This document shows positions 13,201 through 23,768 of a stretch of DNA of 64,000 nucleotides, in pieces; the stretch's first letter is position 1; each line of letters opens with the position of its first letter. Below the pieces are notes generated by a model. That model had not been told where the DNA came from. It saw only the letters and a program-made list of their open reading frames with translations, and made no database searches. The stretch is from Chlorops oryzae. Its lineage: Eukaryota > Arthropoda > Insecta > Diptera > Chloropidae. A program made the translations under genes and the position numbers. The DNA lies in the NCBI GenBank assembly GCA_020466095.1, contig CM035807.1, forward strand, positions 24,303,881 to 24,367,880, read 5' to 3'.

Positions 13201-16200
13201 AAGGAGCTCTCTTCAGTTCTGTCAGAAATGAAACAGAAATGCAAAACTTCATATGAAAAAAGACTATGTGAAATGAAAAAACGCACACAACTTCAAATGT
13301 TGAAGCTAGTTTGATACCGTGTAACAGTCACTTAAAACGACTTGAATTTTCCTCAAAACGCCTTAAAGAGAGTTACGAAAATCTTACTTAAATTTGAGTT
13401 TTTTTTTTTTGCTATATACTTTTAGGATCATTTTGAGCTTATGCTTTTTCATGAACAGTTCGTGATTTTAGTAATCAATCGATTCAAAATACCGTGTACT
13501 CTCTCTTAAGAGGACACCTACGGGACCGAAAAATATGTCCGCTTAACAGAGGTGTCCGCTTAAGAGGAAACTATTTGAGAAGCAGGATCGCCAGACCATT
13601 CCCAAAAAGTATCCGCCTAAGAGGAGTGTCAGCAAGGAAGGAGTACACTGCATGTTTAAGCGAATCGAAAAGACCTATGATTTTATAAATTTGGATTTGT
13701 GAAGGAATAAAATGTAACCTAATGTTGCCATAAATGTTAAATCTCGGCTTCAAATCGTTTCGGCAACCCATAAACTTGAGTGCAAACAATTTTCAACCAT
13801 ATAGAGATTTTTCTATTTTTCCATAGCTTCCTTTTGAGGCCGCGACATTCGAATTTGAATAATTTTTTTTTCAATGTATAAAACTTTCTTATGTCAAATT
13901 CGGATTTGACCGACACTTAGCTGTCTTACATCTTCTGCTCTTTATGGCGTGTTGGAATTGGTAGTAAGTGCCAATAATTTGCAGCAAGCGTTCGACTATC
14001 GTTTATCCGTAAAGCCACGTTTTTCATAGCATCTGGTTTTCTGGACCTAATAACATTTTCCCCTATGTCATGTTGCAAATGTATTTTTGGCTAGAATTGT
14101 TTTATTTTTTTTTGGTTTTTTTTTCTCAATCCCATTGCGCAGCATTTTGTTTCGTTTGACATTCAGGGAGCCCGGATAATAAACTCTTGAAGTACAAAGA
14201 ACTGCGAGGAAAAAAAAAAGTTGAAAGTATTCGAGAAAAGTGCGCACTTCGCCACACAACATTTATTTTCCCTAAGCATTGAAACATGCATGGAAATTTC
14301 CCTTCTTGAATGTCGTTCATTCAAGGCTTTATGGCAACATCAAACAATTGAATTGTAAAACGCTAGCGAAGCGTTTCGATTGGGAACACCAGAGAGTGTT
14401 ATTCAATTTGAAAAGCTTCAATCCACAGTATTTTTTTTTCTCTCTCTCTCTCCGAGATATTTTTTTATATTTTTATTTATTTTTTTTTTTACTTCCCTTT
14501 GACGGAAAACTGCGGGGCTTGAACAAACTTTTCCGAACAACTTCCTGTCTAAAACGGAAGCTTTGGCAGCTGTGTTAAGCGGCAAATAACGCTGAATTGT
14601 GCACATCGAGCTTCAGATACTGTGAACAGATTTCCATTCCGATTTTATTTCCATTATATACATATATATAAATATATATACACTTTTCTTTTTCATGCTC
14701 CTGCAATTGTTATGCCGCTGGATTGCTTGGCGAATATATAAACCGACGTATTAACGCAAAAATTGGCTCCGATGACAACCGCGATGACAACGAACAAAAA
14801 TAAAATTATTTCAATACTGCCAGATGTGAACCAGAGCGGTGAAATCGACGTTAAGGACTTTGAGCTGGCAATCGAGGTAGGCTTTATGCGGTTATTATTT
14901 TTTGAATATTTTTTTCGCGCTGCAGGATTCCACAAGGGGCAGCAAAACAACCAAAAAAATAAACCCCTCCGATGAGTGTCCACTACAAAAGAAATTTATT
15001 ATCCAATGCAAATAATTGCCCAATTTCTATTTTCTCATCCATGTTAATTTGATTGTTTTTGTTCACGTTTGTATTAATTTTTTTTTTACGGGTTTTTGTT
15101 TTCATTTCCTTTCCATGCTGCTTGGCTGGTGTCCTTTAATCCTACCGAACACATGCGCTTGGCGACGCATCATCGAAACTACAACTACGAAAAAACAAAA
15201 AAAAAATTGTTCCCCCAGCGTATCTGCACATTGCGCGGTTGGGCGAAGAATACACCGAAGAATAAGGAAACCCATTCTGTCATGTTGGAAATTTGGGATG
15301 GCCTACGTTCGAAAGCCGACAAGGATAACGATGGTCAGGTGAGTACGAATTTCAAGCGACACCGAAACGCAAAAAATAACCAAAAAAAAAAAAAGATATG
15401 AAGAAAAACTCGAAATTTATGCGAATTTCCGCCATTCGAGGAGAACTTTTCAGTTTCGAATTGCACCGAACAGTTTTCGACAGGCCTTTGTTGAAATGTG
15501 ATATACTTTCTTTTGATTTCCCAGCGCACATTTCTCGGCGCACTTTTTCAGCACAAAAAAAAAAAAAAAAAAGAAAAAAAAATCGAAAAAATGAAGAGAA
15601 ATTGTACTGGTGTTTTCAGTCGAGTTCACTCGATGACTTCCTTTGTTGACGAAATTGTTACAAAGGAGAAACGGCGAAAGACACACGAAACAAGCGAAAC
15701 TTTTCTTGTTCGTCGTGAAAATTTTTCGCCAAACAAATCAAAAACAAAACAGAAAAAAAAAATATTTATCAATTCCTTATTATAATTTCTACAAAAGATA
15801 CGACATGAATTTATGCCAAATCCCCCGTTGCGGTATCCTTCATACTCAGCTCAGAAAATCCTACCATCGTCTGATTGTATGGTGCTTATCTTGGCAGGAC
15901 ACGCAAGTGTTGAAGTTGTTCGAAAACTTTTATGAACAGCAGGCAAAAGAACATCACTTCATTTCGTTAAGCTAATTTGCTGTGTGGCTGGAAAGGAGAT
16001 AATTCAAACAATTGGCGAGGAATTTCATGAACTTCATGAACCAAATGATGAGGTTGTGACTGAAGCAAATTGAGCCGTATGGAAGAAAGAAGGATAACGA
16101 GGCACCTCTTTTTTTTTGTTTTTGAGTTTTATGTCATGAAGAAGCAATGGAGATTAGGAAGGACTTTAATCCATTCAAAAATCCTTTTCCCCGCAAACAT

Positions 16201-19200
16201 TCAACACAAGTAAATATATGGAACCGCCTACAGTAAGAATCGCATTTGATTAAAAGTGGTTCCATATGTTTCGATGTGTTGAATATTTTCAGGCATTTCT
16301 GCACCATTGCAAGCCAGGAATAAGTGCGATTTGAGACCTCAACCCGTATTCATATACGAGAGCAAATATAAGGAAATATTTTGTTTTTTAATTTTCCTTC
16401 ATTTTGAGATTTCTTCCTTGAACCGTGGAGTCCAATTCCAAGACTTGTGGTTGACCTGAAATAGAAAATAATGAAAAGTTTTGGAATCATGAGAAGAAAA
16501 AATGTCATTAGCTTATCTCTTCGGAGTTAATGGATACTCAAGGATGCTAAATAAATTTTAAGCTTTATTTTTTTATGGTTTTAAAAAGCACTAATATGGC
16601 TTTGAGGAGGATATTAAACTTCCAATTGAGTTGTTCCTTTCCAGAAAATGTTTATGATTCAATTGCATACTCATGCGATTATTTTCTTACGTACCTACAT
16701 ATACCATGAAAACATTTAAGGAGTGATGATATGCATATGTACATTGGGTCAGGAATAAGTCCCCAAAAAATTTGGAAAATTGAGAGGCTCAGAAACGTGA
16801 GAAATGTTTTGGAATGGTCTAGAGAGAAGAGAGAGAGAAAGAGAGTCAGAGAGAGACTCAGAGAGAGAGAGTTAAGAGAGAGGAGAGAGTCGAGAGAAGT
16901 AGAGAGAGGAGAGGACTGTAGTTCGGCTCAGAAAAATGGGTCCGCAATAACATTCAAATGGGTTCAAAATGGATCCGAAATTGATCCGGGATTAGACAGA
17001 AATAAGTCCGAAATAGGAAAGAAATGTGAGGAATAGAAAAACGAGTCCGAAAAATACCGAACTTTAGAAAAACATTAGTCTCAGGAAAATGAGTTCAATA
17101 TGAGCCCGAAATAAGTCCAAAATGGGTCTAAAATGAGTTCGAAGTTAATCCGAAATTAGTCCGAAACAAGAGCGAAATGTGAGGCTCAGAAATACGAACT
17201 GGAATTGAGTCCGAAATTTTGAAAAATTATGACACTTCAAAATATGAGTCCGAAATGACTCGAAAATGACTCCGAAATGAGTCCGAAAATTTTAAAATAT
17301 GTTAGACAGAAATAAGAGGGAAATATTAGGCTCAGAAGTAAGAGTCCGAAATAATACCGAAAAATGAATCCTAAATAAATCCAAAATAACTCCGAAAAAA
17401 TTTGGAAATATCAGACTCAGAAAAATTAGTCGTACCTATTGTTTTTTATTAAATAAAAGTAAATTGGAAAATCTATCGAAGGCCCTTAATTTTCCTTTTT
17501 CAGTTTTCACTGAGCTTCAAAGCGGCCCGAAACATCTCCTTACCGGCCTTCTTTTCAGTTTGCATACGTGTTCTTTTGAACCAGCAGGTGTTTTCGACCA
17601 AGGTTTATTCCTAACAAGAATTAAATACTCCGTAAACACTTTCCTTTAATTATTAGGTACTTACAATCAATTCAATGTGAAAAACTCTAATTGGGCCGTC
17701 CCTATGCTTCGCCGCCATACATAATTCATATGTACATACCGAATGTACAATCGTATTGAAAATTGTGCAATGCATTTTATGCGAACAATGAAAATGCTGC
17801 CCGACTTGGCCTTCAGCCAATTAAAAATTCTTCTTTTGATGTAAACGCCACATGAACGATTTAAAAACAATTTCCCCAGCTGTTCGTTATTCCCGAGTCC
17901 TTTCACATGCCCGTCTGTGCATGCATATGAGAACAGAGAGATTTATATTCATATTTATTGCATGCCAGAGACCAAAAGCCGAAACGAATGCTAATATGTA
18001 TGTATTTGTGCTTGTACGAGAAAATTTTGTAGCTGGTGACAGGCTAACAAAGCGTGATTTTCCTTTAAGAATATTTGCAAATGAAAATATTTAAAAATAT
18101 TTATCATCGCAAGGATATTCCGCTTCACCTTTTTGTGAAAATTTAATTCAATTTATGTCATTGTAAGCTCGGCTTTCACTTTCTGCTTATGCTGTGGCAT
18201 GTAACATACATAAGAGCCAAGTCAAAGGAGAAATAAAAATAAAAAAGGACCTTCAATGGAAAGTACCTGCATGGCGAGCCAGTTTCAGTTTCGGGGCGGC
18301 TGCTTACTGATCATCGTACATCTTGTAAAGCACTGCTCCGACAAGACCCAGTGGAGGTAGTCGATGCAGAAAACAAAAAAAAAAAAAAAATCGCCAGTCG
18401 ACAGCAGGCAGTCGGCATTCGGCGAATGACTTTTCGGTGCAGTTGGCGACAGGCCAAAACAGTGTCAAAAGCCATGTATGCGCATAGGGGGGCGGGCTTG
18501 GGGACACGGCACAAAAATCGAGAATAATGGACCTGCTTCTTAACTCATTATCGAAATCAGAGTGCGGGTGCCGCCACCGCCATCACTGCTGCTGCAGCTT
18601 TTTAATGACATAATTTCATTTACCCTACAATGGACTGACTGACTGTGCAATAAAAAAGGAGATCAATAAACAGATTACAGCCAACGCAATGATAAAATCT
18701 TTCTTTGACAAATATTTCTCATTTTTCAATTAATGCTCTCGACTCATTGTTTTTTTTTTTTTTTGTTTTGTGTTCGAAGGAAATTGAAACCTGCCGCATT
18801 ACATTTTTCTGCGGTCGCGTCGCAAATGCTCGTTCATTCAGATGTCCTCGAATCGTGTTTTCAGGATACTCTCACAGCACACTTAATGTGTGTTCGCTGA
18901 GTTGGCGAATTCCCTCCGAATGTTCATCGGCGAAAATGTTATTTGTGTGGCTCTTAAGCGTTTTATTTATTATGATTTTAATGGGTGTCGAAAGGTTTCG
19001 CACTCGAAACGCCCCTTTGTAAGCGAATTCGAATGCCAATAATTATTTCTGCTGGCTCGAGTCAAGTGGATTTTATTTTATTCCTTTTTTTTTCATTTTC
19101 TTTTTCATTGCGGCGTCCTTGTGCGATCCTCTGTTCCGAGTTCAGGCCACGTCAGTGAAGATGTACAAAAAAAAGCAGGGGCTATATTTAATGACTTTTG

Positions 19201-20139
19201 ATGGCGCTCATTCCATGAATGAAGTTCATTCGAGGCAGGCATAAATGAGTCGATTGTTAAGACATCAAAATTGCTACATGGAAAGTGGCCATAATTTATA
19301 CCGCTGTCTGACCCATACATACATACATACATACATACATACAATATAGATTCGTAAAATGATTTTCTATGGACGTTTTACGAGATGATGGCAATCTTTC
19401 GACCACAAGTAATCACGTCTCTTTATTCCGTCCGGCTCATACATAATTACATTCATGGGCGTACGAATAGGTGTAGTTTTGGGGGTTCAAACCCCTTCTG
19501 CTATGATTGGAATGCGAGAAAATATACACGAAATGTGACATTTTAATTCCTTAAAATCCCTACCGAAATAATTTCAAACATACGCCACTGACATACATAC
19601 GTACCTACATACAGACATAGTAATAGACATACTCCAGATGCATGTGAACACCACGTGCCATTTATACTACCCGAAGCGATTTATCTTTGTTCTTTACCCT
19701 CAAAAAAAAAAAAAAAAAAAATAGGTTTCTGTGGACGAGTGGTGCAATATGTGGGATAACTATGCGAAGGACCCGTCGAGTGCCATGGACTGGCAAAATA
19801 AGTACATGAATTTCATGTTCGATCTGGAGGATGCGTCCAACGATGGCGGCATCGATGGGCAAGAGTTCGCATTGGTTTGCTCCAGCTACGGCCTGGAGAA
19901 GAAAGAATGCGAGGAGGCCTTCAAGAAAATGGCACAGGTGAGAGAATTACTTAAGAAGCGCTGTAATATTAACCCTATTCTATGTATAAATGTATGTATG
20001 TATGTATGTCTCTTGCCATAATTAAAAGGGTAAGGTCGAAGTCACGCGTGAGGAGTTTGCTACTTTGTGGAAGGAATACTTCGCTTCGGAAGATCCAAAT
20101 GCGCCGGGAAATTTCATTTTCGGAAAAACCACATTTTAA
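10171..20139 (+). CDS. Calexcitin / sarcoplasmic calcium-binding protein, five joined coding exons
   Basis: Joined exons 10171-10228, 14824-14876, 15219-15338, 19725-19937 and 20029-20139 give an uninterrupted 184-residue EF-hand protein, the usual length for this family. The start MSISDFRKKK and the carboxy end with EYFASEDPNAPGNFIFGKTTF-like layout resemble calexcitins (neuronal calcium sensor/buffer proteins) and the fly protein I recall as Scp2. EF-hand loops: residues 20-31 (DVNQSGEIDVKD, Asp at position 12), 71-82 (DKDNDGQVSVDE) and 113-124 (DASNDGGIDGQE), all with ligand residues at 1, 3, 5, 9 and 12. The fourth hand, around 147-158, lacks acidic ligands and should not bind calcium, as in known family members. 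No signal peptide or membrane segment is present; the protein should be cytosolic. Which fly paralogue it is (Scp2, CBP or another calexcitin) I cannot settle, so no symbol is given. Confidence 0.93.
10501..11477. mobile_element. DNA-transposon-like repeat with ATTAGGGTG ends
   Basis: Left end attagggtggtgcgg and right end gggacaccctaat form short inverted repeats around 977 bp with no intact transposase frame. It contains the inverted hAT MITE at 10791-11029. Its right half (11050-11290) is similar to 12690-13190, which marks it as a repeat family member. Class not determined. Confidence 0.45.
10791..11029 (-). mobile_element. hAT-type MITE, copy 2 (inverted)
   Basis: Begins CAGGGACTGG and ends CCGAGCCTTG, with long inverted termini containing ttataaatttaaagcatact at the left and its complement at the right. 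The CAGGG terminus is typical of hAT elements. Orientation is opposite to copies 1 and 3. Flanking octamers ttgctgtt and gtcatgtt agree at five of eight positions, consistent with a decayed 8-bp duplication. Confidence 0.65.
12500..13290. repeat. Partial related copy of the 10501-11477 repeat
   Basis: Begins near aatagggtgaggcc and shares with 11050-11290 the blocks around agtgtgcttatata, tgtccgtt(g/t)aag and gatttcatgagct, ending around aaaagcttcatt. The copy is interrupted by the MITE at 12876-13106, absent from the corresponding place near 11188 in the other copy. Confidence 0.5.
12876..13106 (+). mobile_element. hAT-type MITE, copy 3, with 8-bp duplication
   Basis: 231 bp from catggctccgattttgttgc to gcaacaaaatccgagccctg, with inverted termini of about 40 bp that include aaatttaaagcatacttt. 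Flanks are atcataag (12868-12875) and atcaaaag (13107-13114), an 8-bp duplication with one mismatch. No transposase frame, so non-autonomous. Confidence 0.75.
13492..13650. mobile_element. Small MITE with internal gtccgcttaagag repeats
   Basis: Ends ccgtgtactctctc and ggagtacactg are inverted repeats (GTGTACTC core). Inside, variants of gtccgcttaagagg occur about four times in both orientations. The layout is like the 62064-62234 element and suggests a Tc1/pogo-type MITE. The left flank is TA; the right flank is CA. Confidence 0.5.
14824..14876 (+). CDS. Calexcitin exon 3 (first EF-hand)
   Basis: Acceptor ctgccag ends at 14823 and donor gag|gtaggc has GT at 14877. The 53-nt exon completes the split Asp codon and encodes DVNQSGEIDVKD then FELAIE: EF-hand loop 1 with D20, N22, S24, D28 and D31. 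It ends in phase 0. Confidence 0.92.
14877..15218 (+). other. Intron 3 of the calexcitin gene
   Basis: A 342-nt intron with gtaggc donor and a pyrimidine-interrupted acceptor (aaattgttcccccag). AT-rich; nothing else seen. Confidence 0.85.
15219..15338 (+). CDS. Calexcitin exon 4
   Basis: Acceptor ttcccccag ends at 15218; donor cag|gtgagt has GT at 15339. The 120-nt phase-0 exon encodes residues 38-77, from RICTLRGW through the start of EF-hand loop 2 (DKDNDGQ). The loop is split by the following intron, a layout that supports a genuine gene rather than a retrocopy. Confidence 0.93.
16199..16284. ncRNA. Candidate miRNA-precursor-like hairpin
   Basis: Arms 16199-16225 and 16258-16284 pair at 24 of 27 positions, with one 3-nt internal loop and a 32-nt terminal loop; pairing resumes for three more bases outside after one mismatch. 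Total length of about 86 nt fits a fly pre-miRNA. Both arms could give 22-mers (3' arm begins ggttccatatgtttcg). I do not recognise a known miRNA, and a collapsed inverted-repeat MITE is the alternative. Confidence 0.35.
16816..17430 (+). repeat. GA-rich tract and gtccgaaa minisatellite
   Basis: Positions 16816-16915 are purine repeats (gagaga). From 16925 to about 17430 a degenerate unit of roughly 10-12 bp, aaatgagtccg with variants aagtccg and gggtcc, recurs dozens of times, grouped in longer higher-order blocks that begin ctcagaaa. No stable frame is encoded. Confidence 0.75.
19315..19342 (+). repeat. (CATA)n microsatellite
   Basis: About seven uninterrupted catacata repeats inside intron 4; common in fly introns. 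Confidence 0.9.
19725..19937 (+). CDS. Calexcitin exon 5 (EF-hands 2 and 3)
   Basis: Acceptor aaaatag ends at 19724 after a long A run; donor cag|gtgaga has GT at 19938. The 213-nt phase-0 exon finishes loop 2 (VSVDE) and carries KYMNFMFDLED and loop 3 (D113, S115, D117, D121, E124), then the helix SSYGLEKKECEEAFKKMAQ. Confidence 0.94.
20029..20139 (+). CDS. Calexcitin last coding exon
   Basis: After a 91-nt intron (acceptor attaaaag ending at 20028) this exon encodes the last 36 residues, including the degenerate fourth hand (GKVEVTREEF) and the carboxy end GNFIFGKTTF, then TAA at 20137-20139. Confidence 0.93.
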   Translation, partial: GKVEVTREEFATLWKEYFASEDPNAPGNFIFGKTTF

Positions 20140-20871
20140 CGTTCTTAAAGTGACAGTGGAACATTACTTTTCGCCGTTCGACCGTTCGGTCGATGCGGCA
20201 ACGAAACGGAAACGATTTTGAGAAAGAATTTGAAGAAAAAACAAAAAACTAACAAAAAAAAAAAAGAATTCTATTTAATTTTTAAGAAGAAAGAAAAAAG
20301 GACAAAAAAAAACAATATCAAATGGAAAATATCTAAATGTATATGTGTATGTTTTTTTAGTGAATCTTGGTAGAAAATATACCTTTTTTTTGTCACATAA
20401 AGCAAAATTTTATATATGTACCTACCCATATCTATGTTTGCTAGTCAATTAGGAAACTCTTCAATTACTACTACAGTCATACCATACCATAAGGTAATTG
20501 GTACTGCTGTAGAGCGTATCTGTGACCTTTTTAAGAATATCGATTGTTAACTCTTTGCCATTATTCGAAATACGACTAACCTATGAGGATTGTTCAAAGT
20601 AGAAAAAACTTCGATTGTTTCAACCAAAGATATTGGTCTCAAATTTTTGTGAATCTAATCATTTATATAGTCCAATTGAAGATTTAAAGAAAGCAATTTT
20701 ATAAAAAAAAAACTATTTAAGTATTTTCTGTCACGCGTTTTAAGACAAAAATAATTCTAGTTAAACGTGTTGAAAAGCAAAAAAAAAAAAAAAGAAATTG
20801 TTGTCAAAGAAAATTTTAATTAAATATCTAAATGTTGTGTATGTAGCTAAACAAGTGATGAACTAAATAAA
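20140..20871 (+). terminator. 3' UTR and poly(A) signal of the calexcitin gene
   Basis: AT-rich untranslated region. The first canonical AATAAA I see on this strand after the stop is at 20866-20871, giving a 3' UTR of about 0.75 kb. A shorter form using a variant signal (cataaa near 20395) is possible. Confidence 0.5.
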
Positions 20872-21243
20872 AATTGTTGAAAAAATTTTCTTCGATTTTT
20901 ACGAAATATTGTTTTTTACAGTGCATGCCAGTTCTGGGCAGGATCGCTGGTTCGCTTAGACGTGGTAAGAGATTTCGGGAATTACCGAATATATAATTAT
21001 CATTATAAAAACACATTGTTGGCTATGGAGAAGCGGGGTGTGTAATGGGAGCCTTTTTCTCTTTCTATTTTTCTCTAAAAACAAAATATATTTCATTATC
21101 GAAATCTCTTTCAGTGTAAGTCACGCCTCTGAGACAGCAAGTAAATTTCCTGTACCAAATTAACGTAGAAAAAATCGAAGAAGTACTTTGATTTTCTTGC
21201 CCCAGTGGCGAACAGTGCCTACCACCTACAAAGTATATCAGAA

Positions 21244-21408
21244 CAGTGGCGTAGCGAGACATTTCGGCGCCCGGAGCCCGATGGGGGCACAATGCAGGAA
21301 ATGCCGCCCCCTCCTATCGGCCTCAATAAAAATACCTTCATAAAATTTTAAATATGATTTGGCGCCCGGGGCGACTGCCCCCTTCGCTCCCCCCTCACCA
21401 CGCTACTG
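21244..21408. mobile_element. hAT-type MITE, 165 bp, perfect 8-bp duplication
   Basis: Starts CAGTGGCGTAGCGAG and ends with the complement of CAGTAGCGTGGTGAG (12 of 15 match). The octamer tatcagaa flanks both sides exactly (21236-21243 and 21409-21416). The interior is unusually GC-rich (ggcgcccgg, gggcgactgcccc) for this window. CAGTGGCGTA-type ends with GC-rich interiors recur in many animal genomes. Confidence 0.85.
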
Positions 21409-22590
21409 TATCAGAATGTAAGCGTCCTGCTTATTAATAGCTTCAAAGTATACGAGATTGTAGGCGGACTGCCTACCAATAGATATAAAAGTATACGATA
21501 TTGTGATGGTAGGTTATGTGGTGGTGGTAAGCGTTCACTCTACAAAACGGCCACGCTCGAACAAAAGTATTCCAGGATGGTATATGAGGTCGTATGCATT
21601 ACCGCCTACGAAGTGTGTTGCGGTTCATAGCTATCTGTAAGCAGAATTTTGGCCACTGAGGCACTGCTTGATTGATTGTAATTGATTCCATACAGTTCCT
21701 TTTGTTGAATATTTGCACAAATTCCTGCGATGTTGGATATGACGCTTTAAATTGGATTTAATTACGCCATTTTACAAAAAATTTTTTTTGATTTTCTCAG
21801 GATATCTCACTGCACTCTTCCCATGCGCTTCCATAATGAATTTCTTAATTATTGTTTTCGTGTTTAGAAGGCCAAAGTCCGTGACAAAAGTGTATTAAGA
21901 TCTCCTGAAAAAATTTCTATACACTTTTGTTATTTCAAAGAACGAACAAAAGGCTCTTTTAATATATTGAGCAAAAAACTCCATATTTTTTGCAAAACAT
22001 CGACATGAAAACAATAAAGCTTCTTGAAGAATTTTTAAGAATTAAATTCATTTTTTTTTTTTATTAAAAAAGAGTGCTTAAATTTTATTAGGAGTGTAAA
22101 AATTCCAAATAAAAATGAGCAAAAAACGTGCACATTATCGAAAAAAAAAAATAAATAAATGAAAAAGAATTTTTCCAGATACCACGACTGAATATTTAGC
22201 ATCCTAGGTAGCCAACCGTGGCCGAGACTGTTAAAGCTATTTACGGCATAGACTGAAAATTCGCTATAAACACACGATTTTATGAACGGTAAGTCTGCAT
22301 GAGCGTGTTACGACCGGTCGCAAGTGCATGCCAAAGCTTTCACTGTCTTAAGGAGCTGGCGAAAAGTTTACGAGGCGATGCTCAGCACACATGCATGAAA
22401 AATTTGCACCTTGGTTTTTTGGTATTTGGTGAATGCATAACCGTGGCACACCAAGACGGAAACCATCAGCACTAAAACAATGAAAATGCACCGAAGCCGC
22501 TGAGGGTTGAGGTGGTTGTAGGTACATGCTTATAGGAAGTAAGTGCTTCTTAGAGATCTGACCGCATGTGGCGTATGATTAAAGGCTCTG

Positions 22591-23301
22591 GCCCCGCCGG
22601 ATGCCAGCCGCATCCGCAATGTCAACAGTCACCCAAAAGATGTGAGAAATGGTCAACAATAGCCACTTTACGGTGCATGTGCATTTATGCAGCAAGTTAA
22701 AACAAATTCAACTCAAAACAAGACCTCCACACACACATTCACACGCCAGCAGGAGAGAGATTTTAGTGCGGTGCAGTCAGGCAGCGAAAGGACAATCACG
22801 AGACGGAGAAGACGCTCGGCCATAAAGTACAATAGGATATGATGCATGAAGTGCATTAAGTTGTGCTCTGCTTTGCCTCGAACATCCTTGCCGCTGGCTG
22901 AGCTTTGTCTTGATTGCTTCCATCATGCTGTGAACGTGACGTTTCAACCGAATCCTCAAGTGGAGACCATCCTCGAAATAAATTGGTGTATTGATAAGGT
23001 TTTATGTAAATTAAGCAAATCGTTTCAATTTTAGATAAAAATAATAAATTTATATTGTCTTGCTTCTGGTGTCGTCAGGACATTCTGCTGATGTCTTGAT
23101 TGGCTGACCTTGTACGCGAAACTGCAAGACGGGAAAGGCGAAAAAGTGCATTTCGGTTGAGCTAGATTAAATGATTATGGGAAAATTGAACGTTTTTATT
23201 GACTGCAAGTCAAATGAAAATGAACCATATAAATTTTATTTTATTGTATTTTCAATTTTTATTTTATGATCAAGTAATTGGTTTTTAAGGAAAAATTATT
23301 T
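22591..23301 (+). repeat. Duplicated segment, copy A
   Basis: From gccccgccggatgccagccg to ggtttttaaggaaaaatt. Matches copy B (23769-24467) over about 0.7 kb in the same orientation, offset about 1.17 kb. The 3' 600 bp differ by only some 15-20 changes; the first 100 bp are more diverged with indels. Confidence 0.9.
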
Positions 23302-23768
23302 TAGTAGGGGAACCCGAGATGCTAAATTTGCAGTTACAAAAGCGTCATGGAAACTTATTGATTGAGAAGTTTACGTTCTTAAACAAAAAAAAGTCTATGT
23401 AAAGTTTTCCATTTTAATGGGGATGAGAGCGCTGTAAGAATGGTCAAAAAGTAAAAAAAAGTTGGACACATTGCAATACTGAGCGCGTCAAACATTGATA
23501 CAGTAAACGCGCTTTATGTTCCTGATAACCAATATATTTATATTAATACGACGTTTAATTGGAGTGGTTGGCCAAAATAGAGGGAAAAAAGAAATGAAAA
23601 AAACAGTTACTCGAGCGTGTCAGATTCACAGTGAATGTTAAGTGGACATCCAAAGGTCCTATTTCAATGACTGACGTTTTGGAGTGCCAAAGCTCAGGAA
23701 TGATTTTTGAAAATTAAAAGAAAAAATGTAACCTTAGAGATCTACTCGAGGCTTATTAAATGGTCATG

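Larger units (their letters stand above)
10229..14823 (+). other. Intron 2 of the calexcitin gene
   Basis: About 4.6 kb, largely made of old repeats: a 977-bp element with ATTAGGGTG ends (10501-11477) carrying a nested hAT MITE, a related partial copy (about 12500-13290) carrying another, and a small MITE at 13492-13650. A GT/A-rich zone with poly-T lies at 14100-14500. No exon is seen. Confidence 0.6.
15339..19724 (+). other. Intron 4 of the calexcitin gene
   Basis: About 4.4 kb. It holds a hairpin at 16199-16284, a GA-rich simple-sequence tract (16816-16915) running into a degenerate minisatellite (16925-17430), and a (CATA)n microsatellite (19315-19342). A G/C-richer patch at 18290-18600 shows no reading frame I can support. 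No additional exon is seen. Confidence 0.65.

Noticed and set aside
14763..14823. Upstream extension of calexcitin exon 3 with its own ATG (atgacaaccgcgatgacaac)
   Set aside because: The cag at 14821-14823 is the acceptor that restores the split Asp codon and the EF-hand frame; the extension has no family match.
22205..22260. tRNA-Ser-like stretch (gtggccgagactgttaaagc)
   Set aside because: No acceptor stem, no B box at the right distance, no cloverleaf.
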